Of a stretch of DNA of 64,000 bases, positions 12,901 through 17,646 are shown piece after piece. A program made the position numbers and the translations under genes. Within the stretch, counting starts at the first letter, position 1. Every line of letters begins with the position of its first letter. The DNA is from Streptomyces iranensis (lineage in GTDB: Bacteria > Actinomycetota > Actinomycetes > Streptomycetales > Streptomycetaceae), in contig NZ_JAGGLR010000022.1 in assembly GCF_017874715.1 (NCBI RefSeq), forward strand, positions 1-64,000. Direction: 5' to 3'. The notes under the pieces are model-generated. The model had not been told where the DNA came from, ran no database searches, and worked only from the letters and a program-made list of their open reading frames with translations.

Positions 12901-15900
12901 CGTTCGCTCACCGTCGTCCTCGATCCGGCACGCACCGAACCCCTCCTCACGACCGTACCCGCCGCGTACCACGCGGGGGTCGATGACGTGCTCCTCACGG
13001 CCCTGGTCCTGGCCGCGGCCCACTGCTACGGCACCGCCGAAGCCACCGCCCTGCTGGTCAACGTCGAGGGACACGGCCGCGAAGACATCGCCGAGGCCCT
13101 GGATCTGACCCGCACCATCGGGTGGTTCACCAGCATGTATCCGGTACGCCTCGACGCGGGCCCCGTCGACTGGACCGACGTGGCAACCGGCGCCGCCGGC
13201 CTGAGCGGTGCACTCAAACGCGTGAAGGAACAGCTCCGCGTCCCGGACCACGGCATCGGCTACGGTCTGCTGCGCTACCTCAATCCCCGCACCGGGCCCC
13301 AGCTCGCGGCGCTGAACACACCGCGCATCGGCTTCAACTACCTCGGCCGTTACACCGGCAGCGGATCCGCCAACTGGCCCTACGCCAAGGAGAGTACGGC
13401 CCTCGGTGGCGGCTCCGACCCCGATCTGGCCCTCACCCACTGCCTCGACATCAACGCACTCACCGAGGACACCCCCGACGGCCCGCGCCTCACGGCGACC
13501 TGGGCCTGGGCCGGTCACCTGATGACGGAAGCGGAGGTCAGCCGGTTCGCCGAGGCATGGCGCACGGCCGTGGACGGACTGATCGCCCATCTCAGGCATC
13601 CCACGTCCGGTGGCCGCACACCCTCCGACCTGCCGCTGATCCCGCTCGATCAAGCCGAGATCGAACACGTCGAGACACTGGTCCCGAAGGCCGACGACAT
13701 CCTTCCGCTGACCCCGTTGCAGGAGGGGTTGCTGTTCCACGCGGTCTATGACGATGGTGCGCCGGATGTGTACATGGTGCAGTTGGTCTTCGACCTCGAT
13801 GGTCCGGTGGATGTGGTGCGGTTGCGGGGGGCCGCGGAGGGGGTGTTGCGGCGGTATCCGCATGTGGGTGCGGGGTTTGTGCATGAGGGTGTGTCGGTGC
13901 CGGTTCAGGTGGTGCCTGGTGGGGTGCGGGTGCCGTGGCGTGAGGAGGATCTGCGGGGTCGGGGTCTGGGGGAGGCGGAGGCGCGGGATGTCTTCGAGCG
14001 GTGGCTGGCGCAGGACCGGGTCGACCGTTTCGATCTGGGGCGGCCGCCGTTGCTGCGGTTCGCGTTGTTCCGGCTGGGGGAGGAGCGTTTCCGGCTGGTG
14101 ATGACGAACCACCACATTCTGCTGGACGGTTGGTCCACTCCGCTGGTGGTGCGGGATCTGTTCGCCTTGTACGAGCGGCCGGGCGAGGAGAGCGCACTGC
14201 CCAGGCCGACGCCGTACCGCGACTACCTCGCGTGGTATGGGACGCGGGATCGGGGTGCGGGGGTTGCGGCGTGGTGTGGGGTGTTGGCGGGGGTGGCGGA
14301 GGCGTCGGTGTTGGGGCCGGTGGCTTCTGGTGGTGGTGGGGTGGTGGTGCCGGGTGAGGTGTGGTGTGAGGTTGCGGAGGGTTTGACGGGGCGGTTGGTG
14401 GAGCGTGGTCGGGAGTTGGGGCTGACGCTGAACACGCTGGTGCAGGGGGCGTGGGGTGTGGTGTTGGGTCGGTTGTTGGGGCGTGTGGATGTGGTGTTCG
14501 GGGCGACGGTGGCGGTGCGGCCGGTGGAGTTGGCGGGTTCGGAGTCGTTGGTGGGGTTGTGTATCAATACGGTGCCGGTGCGGGTCAGGGCGGGGGCTGG
14601 GGTGCCGGTGTCGGGGTTGTTGTCGGGGTTGCAGGAGACGCAGGCGCGGTTGTCGGAGTATCAGTTCGCGGGGTTGCCGGAGATTCAGGCTGCGGTGGGT
14701 GCGGGCGCGCGGTTCGACACAGTGGTGATCTTTGAGAACTATCCGGTGGCGCCCGACGCGGCTTCGGGGGCTCTGGGAGACAGTGGCGTGACCATGCGGG
14801 CCAGCGGGGGCCGGGATGCGACGCATTACACGTTGGCGTTGACGGTGATTCCTGGTGAGCGGCTTCAGGTGCGGTGGGGATATCGGCCTGATGTGTTTGA
14901 CCGGGAGTCGGTGGAGGTGATCGCGGCTCGTTTTGTGCGGGTGCTGGAGGCGATTGCTGCTGATCCGGGGCGTTTGGTGGGGCGGATCGATGTGCTCAGC
15001 GGAGAGGAGCGGGGGCGGCTGGAGGCGTGGGGTGGGGGTGCGCCTGGTGTGGCTGATGCGGGTGTTGATGTGCTGCCGGGGTTGTTTGAGGGGTGGGTAC
15101 GGCGGGATCGGGGTGCGGTGGCGGTGGTGTGTGAGGGGTGTGAGGTGTCGTATGGGGAGGTGAATGAGCGCGCGAATCGTCTGGCTCGGGTGTTGGTGGG
15201 GCTGGGGGTGGGGCCGGAATCTCGGGTGGGGTTGGTGGTGTCGCGGTCGGTGGAGATGGTGGTGGCGTTGCTGGCGGTGGTGAAGGCCGGTGGGGCGTAC
15301 GTGCCGATCGATCCGCGTTATCCCGCGAACCGGATCGCCTTCATGCTCGACGATGCTCGGCCGGAGGTTGTGCTAGCCACCAGCAAGACGGCCGAGCGGG
15401 TACCGGCAGGGGACGGTCTGCGGTTGCTGGTGTTGGACGATGAGCACACCCAGCAGCTCCTGGCTCAGGCTTCGGTCACCGATCTGACCGATCGCGATCG
15501 CATCAGTCCGCTTGATCCTCGGCATCCGGCGTATGTCATCTATACCTCGGGGTCGACGGGTATTCCGAAGGGTGTGGTGGTGTCCCGGGGGGCTGTTGAG
15601 GGGTTCTTGGGTGCGGTGGGTCAGCGGGTGGAGTTGGGGGTTGGGGATCGGTTGTTGGCGGTGACGACGGTCTCGTTTGATATTGCGGCGTTGGAGGTGT
15701 TTTTGCCGTTGGTGTGTGGGGCGGGGGTGGTGGTGGCTTCGGATGCCGAGGTGGGTGATCCGGTGGCGTTGGCGGGGTTGGTCAAGCGGTGGCAGGTGTC
15801 GGTGATGCAGGCCACGCCGACGCTGTGGCAGGCCATCGTTTCCCAGGCTCCCGGCATGGTGGAGGGGTTGCGGGTGCTGGCTGGTGGGGAGGCGTTGCCG

Positions 15901-17604
15901 GGGCAACTGGCTCGGCGGTTGGGCGAACTGGGTTCGCAGGTGGTCAATCTGTACGGTCCGACCGAGTGCACCATTTGGTCCACCGCCGCCATTCTCGACC
16001 TGGCCGATGAGGGTGCACCGCCGCTGGGTCGTCCGTTGTCCAACACCTCGGTGTATGTGCTGGATGGTGGGTTGGGGTTGGTGCCGCCGGGTGTGGTGGG
16101 TGAGTTGTACGTATCTGGTTCGGGGTTGGCGCGGGGGTATGCGGGGCGTGCGGGGCTGACGGCGGGACGGTTTGTGGCGTGTCCGTTCGCCGGGTCCGGT
16201 GGGCGGATGTACCGGACCGGGGACCTGGTGCGGTGGCGGGCGGACGGGCGGCTGGAGTTCGTCGGCCGGGTGGATGATCAGGTCAAGGTACGGGGCTTCC
16301 GGATCGAGTTGGGTGAGGTGGAGTCGGCGCTGGTCTCGCATCCGCAGGTGGCGCGGGCGGCGGTCGTGGTGCGTGAGGATCGTCCCGGAGACCGGGGACT
16401 GATCGGCTATGTCGTACCGACGGCCGGGTCTCGTCCGGTGGCTACGGAGCTGCGGGAGTTCCTGGCCGGTGTGCTGCCGGAGCACATGGTGCCCTCGGCC
16501 GTTGTCGTACTGGAGCGGTTGCCGCTGACGGCGAACGGGAAGCTGGACCGCAAGGCGCTCCCCGCCCCCGACTACACCCCGACCCCTGGCCGCGCACCCG
16601 CCACCCCCACGGAAGAGCTGTTGTGCGGGTTGTTCGCCCAGGTGCTGGACCTGCCCCACGTCCCCGCCGACGCCGACTTCTTCGCTCTGGGGGGCCATTC
16701 CCTCCTCGCCATGCGTTTGATGGGCCGGTTGCGCGCGGATACCGGCGCCCGCCTGGGCATGCAGGCCCTGTTCCAGGCCCCGTCCCCGGCTCGGCTCGCT
16801 CGCCTCCTGGACGACGGGGAAAGCTCACACGACTTCGACGCCGTCCTGGCCATCAGGTCCGAGCCGGACACACCCAAGCTGTTCTGTGTGCATCCGGCGA
16901 GTGGCATCGGCTGGGCCTACCAGGCGCTGGCCGGACACGCGGTCGGCAGCTTCTCCCTCTACGCCCTTCAGGCCCGTGGTCTCGATGTGTCGCGGGAGGC
17001 GGCGGCGAACATCGACGAGATGGCGGACGACTACGTGGCCACGATGAGGTCGATCCAGCCCTCGGGCCCGTACAAGCTCCTGGGCTGGTCCTTTGGCGGA
17101 CTGGTGGCGCACGCCATGGCCGCACGCATCGAGGCCATGGGGGAACGGGTCGATCGGCTGTTCCTCCTGGATGCGTATCCCGTCGAGCGGCAGAGCACCG
17201 AACCGCTCTGGTGCCCGTCCCGCAGGGAAGTGGTCGAGGATCTGCTGAGGGTCGCCCGGAACCAGTACGACCCGGCGGCGGACGACGAACTGTGGCGGCC
17301 ACCTCTTCTCGAGACCGAGGTCAGCGAAGAGCACGTGGACGGCATCTACCGGGCCTACCAGACGAATCTCGACATGATGGCGCGCCACACTCCTCCCGTC
17401 CTCAAAGGCGACATCATCCTCGTACGGGCGGCGATACCGGAGAGCGACGCGAGGACGGGCGACCCCCTGGATTGGCGACCGTATGTGGAAGGGGACATCA
17501 GGATCGTCGACATCGACTGCACCCACTCGGAGATGCTCGACACCGCGGCGGCGAACGAGATCGGCACCGTCGTCGCTCGCGATGTCGGAGCACGGGAAGC
17601 ATGA
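979..17604 (+). CDS. Four-module NRPS: C-A-T, C-A(nMT)-T, C-A-T-E, C-A-T-TE
   Basis: A 5541-residue cytoplasmic assembly-line enzyme that should add four residues and release the peptide. ATG 979 is chosen because AGGGGGGA (966-973) sits 5 nt upstream and C-domain homology begins about ten residues later; an in-frame upstream extension to 784 has no homology. Approximate residue positions: C1 10-450, A1 463-960, T1 (Ser1005), C2 1086-1530, A2 1541-2545 with a methyltransferase insert 2038-2494, T2 (Ser2590), C3 2648-3105, A3 3121-3650, T3 (Ser3690), E 3743-4214, C4 4241-4685, A4 4699-5200, T4 (Ser5241), TE 5298-5541. All C domains keep HHxxxDG. Read-out by eye: Gly, N-methyl Ser-like, D-Thr, Gly. 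Modules 1 and 4 are largely duplicates at DNA level. An N-terminal C domain means it receives an acyl or peptidyl chain from another protein. It converges with the regulator gene 42 bp downstream. Confidence 0.97.
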   Translation: MVRSRIEELLPLTPLQEGLLFHAVYDDGAPDVYMVQLIFDLDGPVDAQRLRSAAQAIVDRHMSLRAGFMTRGVPRPVQAIARRVRVPWREEDLRGLGEAEARDVFERWLTEDRADRFDLARPPLLRFALFRFGEDRFRLVMTNHHILLDGWSTQLLMRELFTLYHQEPEASATSTLGPAAPWREYLAWYGSRDRGAGVAAWCGVLAGVEEASVLGPVVSGGGGVVPGEVWCEVAEGLTGRLVERGRELGLTLNTLVQGAWGILLGRLTGREDVVFGATVAVRPVELAGSESLVGLCINTVPVRVRAGAGVPVSGLLSGLQETQARLSEYQFAGLPEIQAAAGAGARFDTVVIYENYPVAPGATGDGAVRVRASEGRDATHYTLALTVIPGERLQVRWGYRPDVFDRESVEVIAARFVRVLEAIAADPGRLVGRIDVLTGGERELLETWSGDASGDDGAGHGILPGLFEGWVRRDRGAVAVVCEGCEVSYGEVNERANRLARVLVGLGVGPESRVGVVVSRSVEMVVALLAVVKAGGAYVPIDPRYPAGRIAFMLEDAAPEVVLATVETAERVPQRENDRLLVLDDEHTQQLLAQASATDLTDRDRVSPLDLRHPAYVIYTSGSTGIPKGVVVSRGAVEGFLGAVGQRVGLGVGDRLLAVTTVSFDIAALEVFLPLVCGAGVVVATDAEVGDPVALAGLVKRWQVSVMQATPTLWQAIASQAPEMLQELRVLAGGEALPTQLARRLGELGSQVVNLYGPTECTIWSTAAILDLADEGAPPLGRPLSNTSVYVLDGGLGLVPPGVVGELYIAGSGLARGYAGRAGLTAGRFVACPFAGSGGRMYRTGDLVRWRVDGRLEFVGRVDDQVKVRGFRIELGEVEAALASHPQVARAAVVVREDRPGDRRLIGYVVPMAGSRPVVTQLRAFLTGALPEHMVPSAVVVLERLPLTANGKLDRKALPAPDYTPTLGRAPATPTEESLCGLFAQVLGLPHVPADADFFALGGDSIMSIQLVGRARRAGLVFTPREVFQHKTPAALAATARVLEAPAVRTRSADTADSTSSPRPLISLSRSDRETIEAKIPQHGEVLPLAAGQEGLLFHAVYDDGAPDVYMVQLVFDLDGPVDVVRLRGAAEGVLRRYPHVGAGFVHEGVSVPVQVVPGGVRVPWREEDLRGLGEAEAQGVFERWLAQDRADRFDLTRPPLLRFALFRLGEDRFRLVMTNHHILLDGWSTPLVVRDLFALYERPGEESALPRPTPYRDYLAWYGSRDRDAALEAWRDALADVEDPTLLTPADPGRQAVAPKDVSQLLSQSLTASLTERAREAGLTLNTVIQGAWGLLLARMTGRDDVVFGTTVAVRPPEIPGVESMVGLFVNTVPVRLRLLAGESLAALLTRLQDEQSRLLDHQFLSLTDIQQSAYAGTGPLFDTATVFENYPVDDAVFCRTDSTLKTTAIAAHDATHYPLALMVIPGERLQVRWGYRPDVFDQRAVEAIAARFVRVLEAIVADPACLVGRIDVLTDVEREQLTCWGGGAPAAEDTTHGLLPGLFEERVRRDRNAAAVVCEGREVSYGEVNEQANRLARILAGCGVGPESRVGVVVPRSVEMVVALLAVAKAGGAYVPIDARYPANRIAFMLDDAEPDVVLATRDTADRIPQRETTRLLVLDDDHTRQLLAQAPATDLTDHDRTSPLDPRHPAYAIYTSGSTGTPKGVVVTHQSLLNNLLWRVKAFGWSAEDRFLMRTPLSFDVSVWEVFCPLLAGGAIVLAHPDKHADPGYLLAAVRRHEVTVVHTVPSLLQHLLEWHAVADDCRSLRDVVCGGEAMSAAVRDTFHATLPWVRLYNSYGPSETTIDISGHPCEPGEEGPPPIGTPIQDTRLYVLDGGLGWVPPGVVGELYVTGAGLARGYAGRAGLTAERFVACPFAEPGARMYRTGDLVRWRADGRLEFVGRVDDQVKVRGFRIELGEVEAALASHPQVARAAVTVREDRPGDRRLIGYAVPARQSTSPDVASRDATSRDDTSRDATSRDDTSRDATSRGDTSRDEESAERHADEHIAHWKSFYESLYGDRPTATATATTRTATTRTATTRREDSTGDFMVDAAEDFIGWDSSYDGRPIPLDEMREWLTATVDRISALAPRRVLEIGVGTGLLLRRLAPRCDSYWATDFSSAVIDMLREQIDRDPDLAARVELSSQPADAFTGLPTGHFDTVIINSVIQYFPGIDYLVSVISGAMRLLTPGGSLFLGDVRNLRLLRCFATAAGLGRFGGELSGADLRKAIEQTISLERELLIDPAFFSDLQATVSDIAAVDVRIKRGKSRNELTRYRYDVVLHKAPTTAVRADESAPTATWGTDVHRAEELAALLSRRHDRLWVRDLPNARLMDDLAAVRQFQDGTAPEAIRQTIDTETSAGADTGKPETTVTPDATQTPDATSGTPDVETLHELAARHGYRAHLTWSEEPERLDALFLLGVEGPDQTVVDLSVAAARPNAQRPLTDYANEPGAGLEADSLIPALQAHLRSTLPEHMVPSIVIAIDELPLTPNGKLDRKALPAPEFTTGTGRAPRTPRERDLCGLFAEVLGLAEVGVDDDFFALGGHSLLAMRLIGRIRAETGTELSVRTLFQAPTVAELIPRLGDGTSAEATRRLTLGPMPRPERIPLSYAQWRLWFMQELQGPRSATYTIVSAQRMTGTMDREALADALRDVVVRHEALRTLYPKDDQGQPWQHVLDADTARTRLPISVSDADPKGLDAMLAAEAGRGFEDLATELPLRAGIYTTADHEHVLLLVLHHIAADGWSMGPLFNDLARAYTDRAQGRAPQWEPLPVRYADYAIWQRRVLGEEDTPDSLMSRQLAYWKQALADLPAELDLPTDRSRPAMASHRGGTVDLDIPAALHQRLADVAHAHDVSVFMVVQAGLAVLLTRLGAGHDIPIGTPYAGRGEEAVNDLVGFFVNTLVLRVDTSGNPDITTLLRRVRDADLAAYDHQDVPFERLVDLLNPDRSLARHPLFQVMLGFQNTHHSGPALPGLTIEPLWVEMDTAKFDLSFMLAETHADGGGPAGIHGTLEYATDLFDRHSVELLAARFARVLETIAADPGRLVGQIDVLTGEERDQLTRWGGNVPGAAEAGVDVLPGLFEEWVRRDRDAVAVACDGREVSYGEVNERANRLARVLVRLGVGPEARVGLVVSRSVEMVVALLAVVKAGGAYVPIDPRYPTSRIGFMLDDAAPEVVLATRDTADRIPERETARVLVLDDDHTQQLLVQASAADLTDRDRTSPLDPRHPAYAIYTSGSTGAPKGVLVTHTNVVRLLEAIAQSYDYGPDDVWTMFHSYAFDFSVWEIWGALLSGGRLVVVDREVTRSPSDFLELLVREKVSVLSQTPSALYQLIAAEAERGGSHAERGGPRVECGGPRVGTALRYVVLGGEALDPTRLADWYARHHEDVPVVVNMYGITETTVHVTHQPIDRELTGPGARSLIGRPLPHLHTHVLDEGLELVPPGVVGELYVAGAGLARGYAGRAGLTAERFVACPFAGSGGRMYRTGDLVRWRADGRLEFVGRVDDQVKVRGFRIELGEVEAALASHPYVARAAVTVREDRPGDRRLIGYAVPTAGSRPVATELREFLTGVLPEHMVPSAVAVLEWLPLTANGKLDRKALPAPDYTPAPGRTPATASEELLCGLFGQVLGLADVPADADFFALGGDSIMSIQLVGRARRAGLVFTPREVFQHKTPAALAATATRTAEAPVVEDNGVGTLPMTPIMHWLREREGATTGYHQSVLLEVPPTLTLDRLIPSIQAVIDHHDALRLRLRIADRDGGRRPGGGGADAWRLEITPPRSIAAADLVRRTAVIGGGDEDLRAAVAAESAAGQARLDPHSGTVLQVVWLDAGDRHPGRLLLLAHHLVMDGVSWRVLLPDLIAAYEAIEAARPPALQPVGTSFRRWARLLADQAVDPAREDELDMWARITRDPGLAVATDALDPARDDVRSLRSLTVVLDPARTEPLLTTVPAAYHAGVDDVLLTALVLAAAHCYGTAEATALLVNVEGHGREDIAEALDLTRTIGWFTSMYPVRLDAGPVDWTDVATGAAGLSGALKRVKEQLRVPDHGIGYGLLRYLNPRTGPQLAALNTPRIGFNYLGRYTGSGSANWPYAKESTALGGGSDPDLALTHCLDINALTEDTPDGPRLTATWAWAGHLMTEAEVSRFAEAWRTAVDGLIAHLRHPTSGGRTPSDLPLIPLDQAEIEHVETLVPKADDILPLTPLQEGLLFHAVYDDGAPDVYMVQLVFDLDGPVDVVRLRGAAEGVLRRYPHVGAGFVHEGVSVPVQVVPGGVRVPWREEDLRGRGLGEAEARDVFERWLAQDRVDRFDLGRPPLLRFALFRLGEERFRLVMTNHHILLDGWSTPLVVRDLFALYERPGEESALPRPTPYRDYLAWYGTRDRGAGVAAWCGVLAGVAEASVLGPVASGGGGVVVPGEVWCEVAEGLTGRLVERGRELGLTLNTLVQGAWGVVLGRLLGRVDVVFGATVAVRPVELAGSESLVGLCINTVPVRVRAGAGVPVSGLLSGLQETQARLSEYQFAGLPEIQAAVGAGARFDTVVIFENYPVAPDAASGALGDSGVTMRASGGRDATHYTLALTVIPGERLQVRWGYRPDVFDRESVEVIAARFVRVLEAIAADPGRLVGRIDVLSGEERGRLEAWGGGAPGVADAGVDVLPGLFEGWVRRDRGAVAVVCEGCEVSYGEVNERANRLARVLVGLGVGPESRVGLVVSRSVEMVVALLAVVKAGGAYVPIDPRYPANRIAFMLDDARPEVVLATSKTAERVPAGDGLRLLVLDDEHTQQLLAQASVTDLTDRDRISPLDPRHPAYVIYTSGSTGIPKGVVVSRGAVEGFLGAVGQRVELGVGDRLLAVTTVSFDIAALEVFLPLVCGAGVVVASDAEVGDPVALAGLVKRWQVSVMQATPTLWQAIVSQAPGMVEGLRVLAGGEALPGQLARRLGELGSQVVNLYGPTECTIWSTAAILDLADEGAPPLGRPLSNTSVYVLDGGLGLVPPGVVGELYVSGSGLARGYAGRAGLTAGRFVACPFAGSGGRMYRTGDLVRWRADGRLEFVGRVDDQVKVRGFRIELGEVESALVSHPQVARAAVVVREDRPGDRGLIGYVVPTAGSRPVATELREFLAGVLPEHMVPSAVVVLERLPLTANGKLDRKALPAPDYTPTPGRAPATPTEELLCGLFAQVLDLPHVPADADFFALGGHSLLAMRLMGRLRADTGARLGMQALFQAPSPARLARLLDDGESSHDFDAVLAIRSEPDTPKLFCVHPASGIGWAYQALAGHAVGSFSLYALQARGLDVSREAAANIDEMADDYVATMRSIQPSGPYKLLGWSFGGLVAHAMAARIEAMGERVDRLFLLDAYPVERQSTEPLWCPSRREVVEDLLRVARNQYDPAADDELWRPPLLETEVSEEHVDGIYRAYQTNLDMMARHTPPVLKGDIILVRAAIPESDARTGDPLDWRPYVEGDIRIVDIDCTHSEMLDTAAANEIGTVVARDVGAREA
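1000..4110 (+). other. NRPS module 1: C-A-T, predicted glycine
   Basis: C1 opens with LPLTPLQEGLLFHAV, the style I associate with DCL-type C domains, and has HHILLDG. In A1 the GrsA-equivalent positions read D-I-L-Q-L-G-L-I-W, which matches the known glycine code. T1 has FFALGGDSIMSIQL; GGDSI is usually seen in carriers that feed an epimerase, yet no E domain follows. Glycine is achiral, so this is not necessarily a defect. The T-to-C2 linker is low-complexity. Confidence 0.8.
1540..3700 (+). repeat. Duplicated C-A block (copy at about 14236-16430)
   Basis: NRPS modules 1 and 4 share long nearly identical stretches, for example 1549-2040 with 14236-14740, 2100-2310 with 14810-15000, and 2790-3130 with 15500-15840. 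Short unique patches interrupt them (for example 3130-3200). Both copies give the same glycine code. Confidence 0.85.
6976..7090 (+). repeat. 15-bp coding minisatellite at the A/MT junction
   Basis: About 7.7 tandem 15-bp copies, mostly TCACGAGACGCCACG alternating with TCACGAGACGACACG, encode repeats of SRDAT/SRDDT. They form an acidic/basic low-complexity linker exactly where the methyltransferase is inserted in A2. The frame is kept because the unit is a multiple of three. Confidence 0.95.
7183..7227 (+). repeat. Second 15-bp coding repeat in the methyltransferase insert
   Basis: Three tandem copies of ACCGCCACCACTCGC, preceded by a run of ACCGCC units, encode TATTR repeats. They lie at the N-terminal side of the methyltransferase, after FYESLYG and before the SAM-binding motif. 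Confidence 0.9.
8915..13630 (+). other. NRPS module 3: C-A-T-E, predicted D-threonine
   Basis: C3 begins IPLSYAQWRLWFMQEL and has HHIAADG, the LCL style, fitting an L-configured donor from module 2. A3 specificity positions read D-F-W-S-V-G-M-V-H, matching threonine codes. T3 has GGDSI. The epimerase follows with HHLVMDGVSW near residue 3887, NVEGHGRED, GWFTSMYPV and FNYLGRY. The C domain that follows is again of the QEGLLFH style, as expected after an epimerase. A 21-bp coding repeat is present inside A3. Confidence 0.85.
11119..11181 (+). repeat. 21-bp coding repeat inside A3
   Basis: Three tandem 21-bp copies at 11119, 11140 and 11161 encode the heptad-like units ERGGSHA, ERGGPRV and ECGGPRV. 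They sit between the strand after core A4 (QTPSALYQLIAAEA) and the segment LRYVVLGGEALD, so they extend a surface loop of the adenylation domain without touching the motifs. Confidence 0.9.
13690..16830 (+). other. NRPS module 4: C-A-T, predicted glycine
   Basis: C4 (LPLTPLQEGLLFHAV, HHILLDG) and A4 are close DNA duplicates of module 1 over most of their length, with part of C4 matching C2. A4 positions again read D-I-L-Q-L-G-L-I-W, the glycine code. T4 has FFALGGHSLLAMRL (Ser5241) rather than GGDSI and leads straight into the thioesterase. Confidence 0.82.
16860..17604 (+). other. NRPS C-terminal thioesterase domain
   Basis: About 245 residues of type I thioesterase. The nucleophile elbow is GWSFGG with Ser5371. 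An Asp follows in LFLLDAYP and a His in DCTHSEMLD near the end, completing the alpha/beta-hydrolase triad. It would hydrolyse or cyclise the chain, which makes this protein the last peptide-forming enzyme of its line. Confidence 0.92.
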
Positions 17605-17646
17605 GGAGCACAGGGAACACGCCGAGTACGGGAGTGAAGACGCGGG

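Noticed and set aside
11131..14826. Very long ORFs antisense to the NRPS and PKS genes (also at 31028-35479 and elsewhere)
   Set aside because: They are His/Arg/Pro-rich shadows produced by high-GC codon bias; no family motifs, and they overlap clearly real domains.
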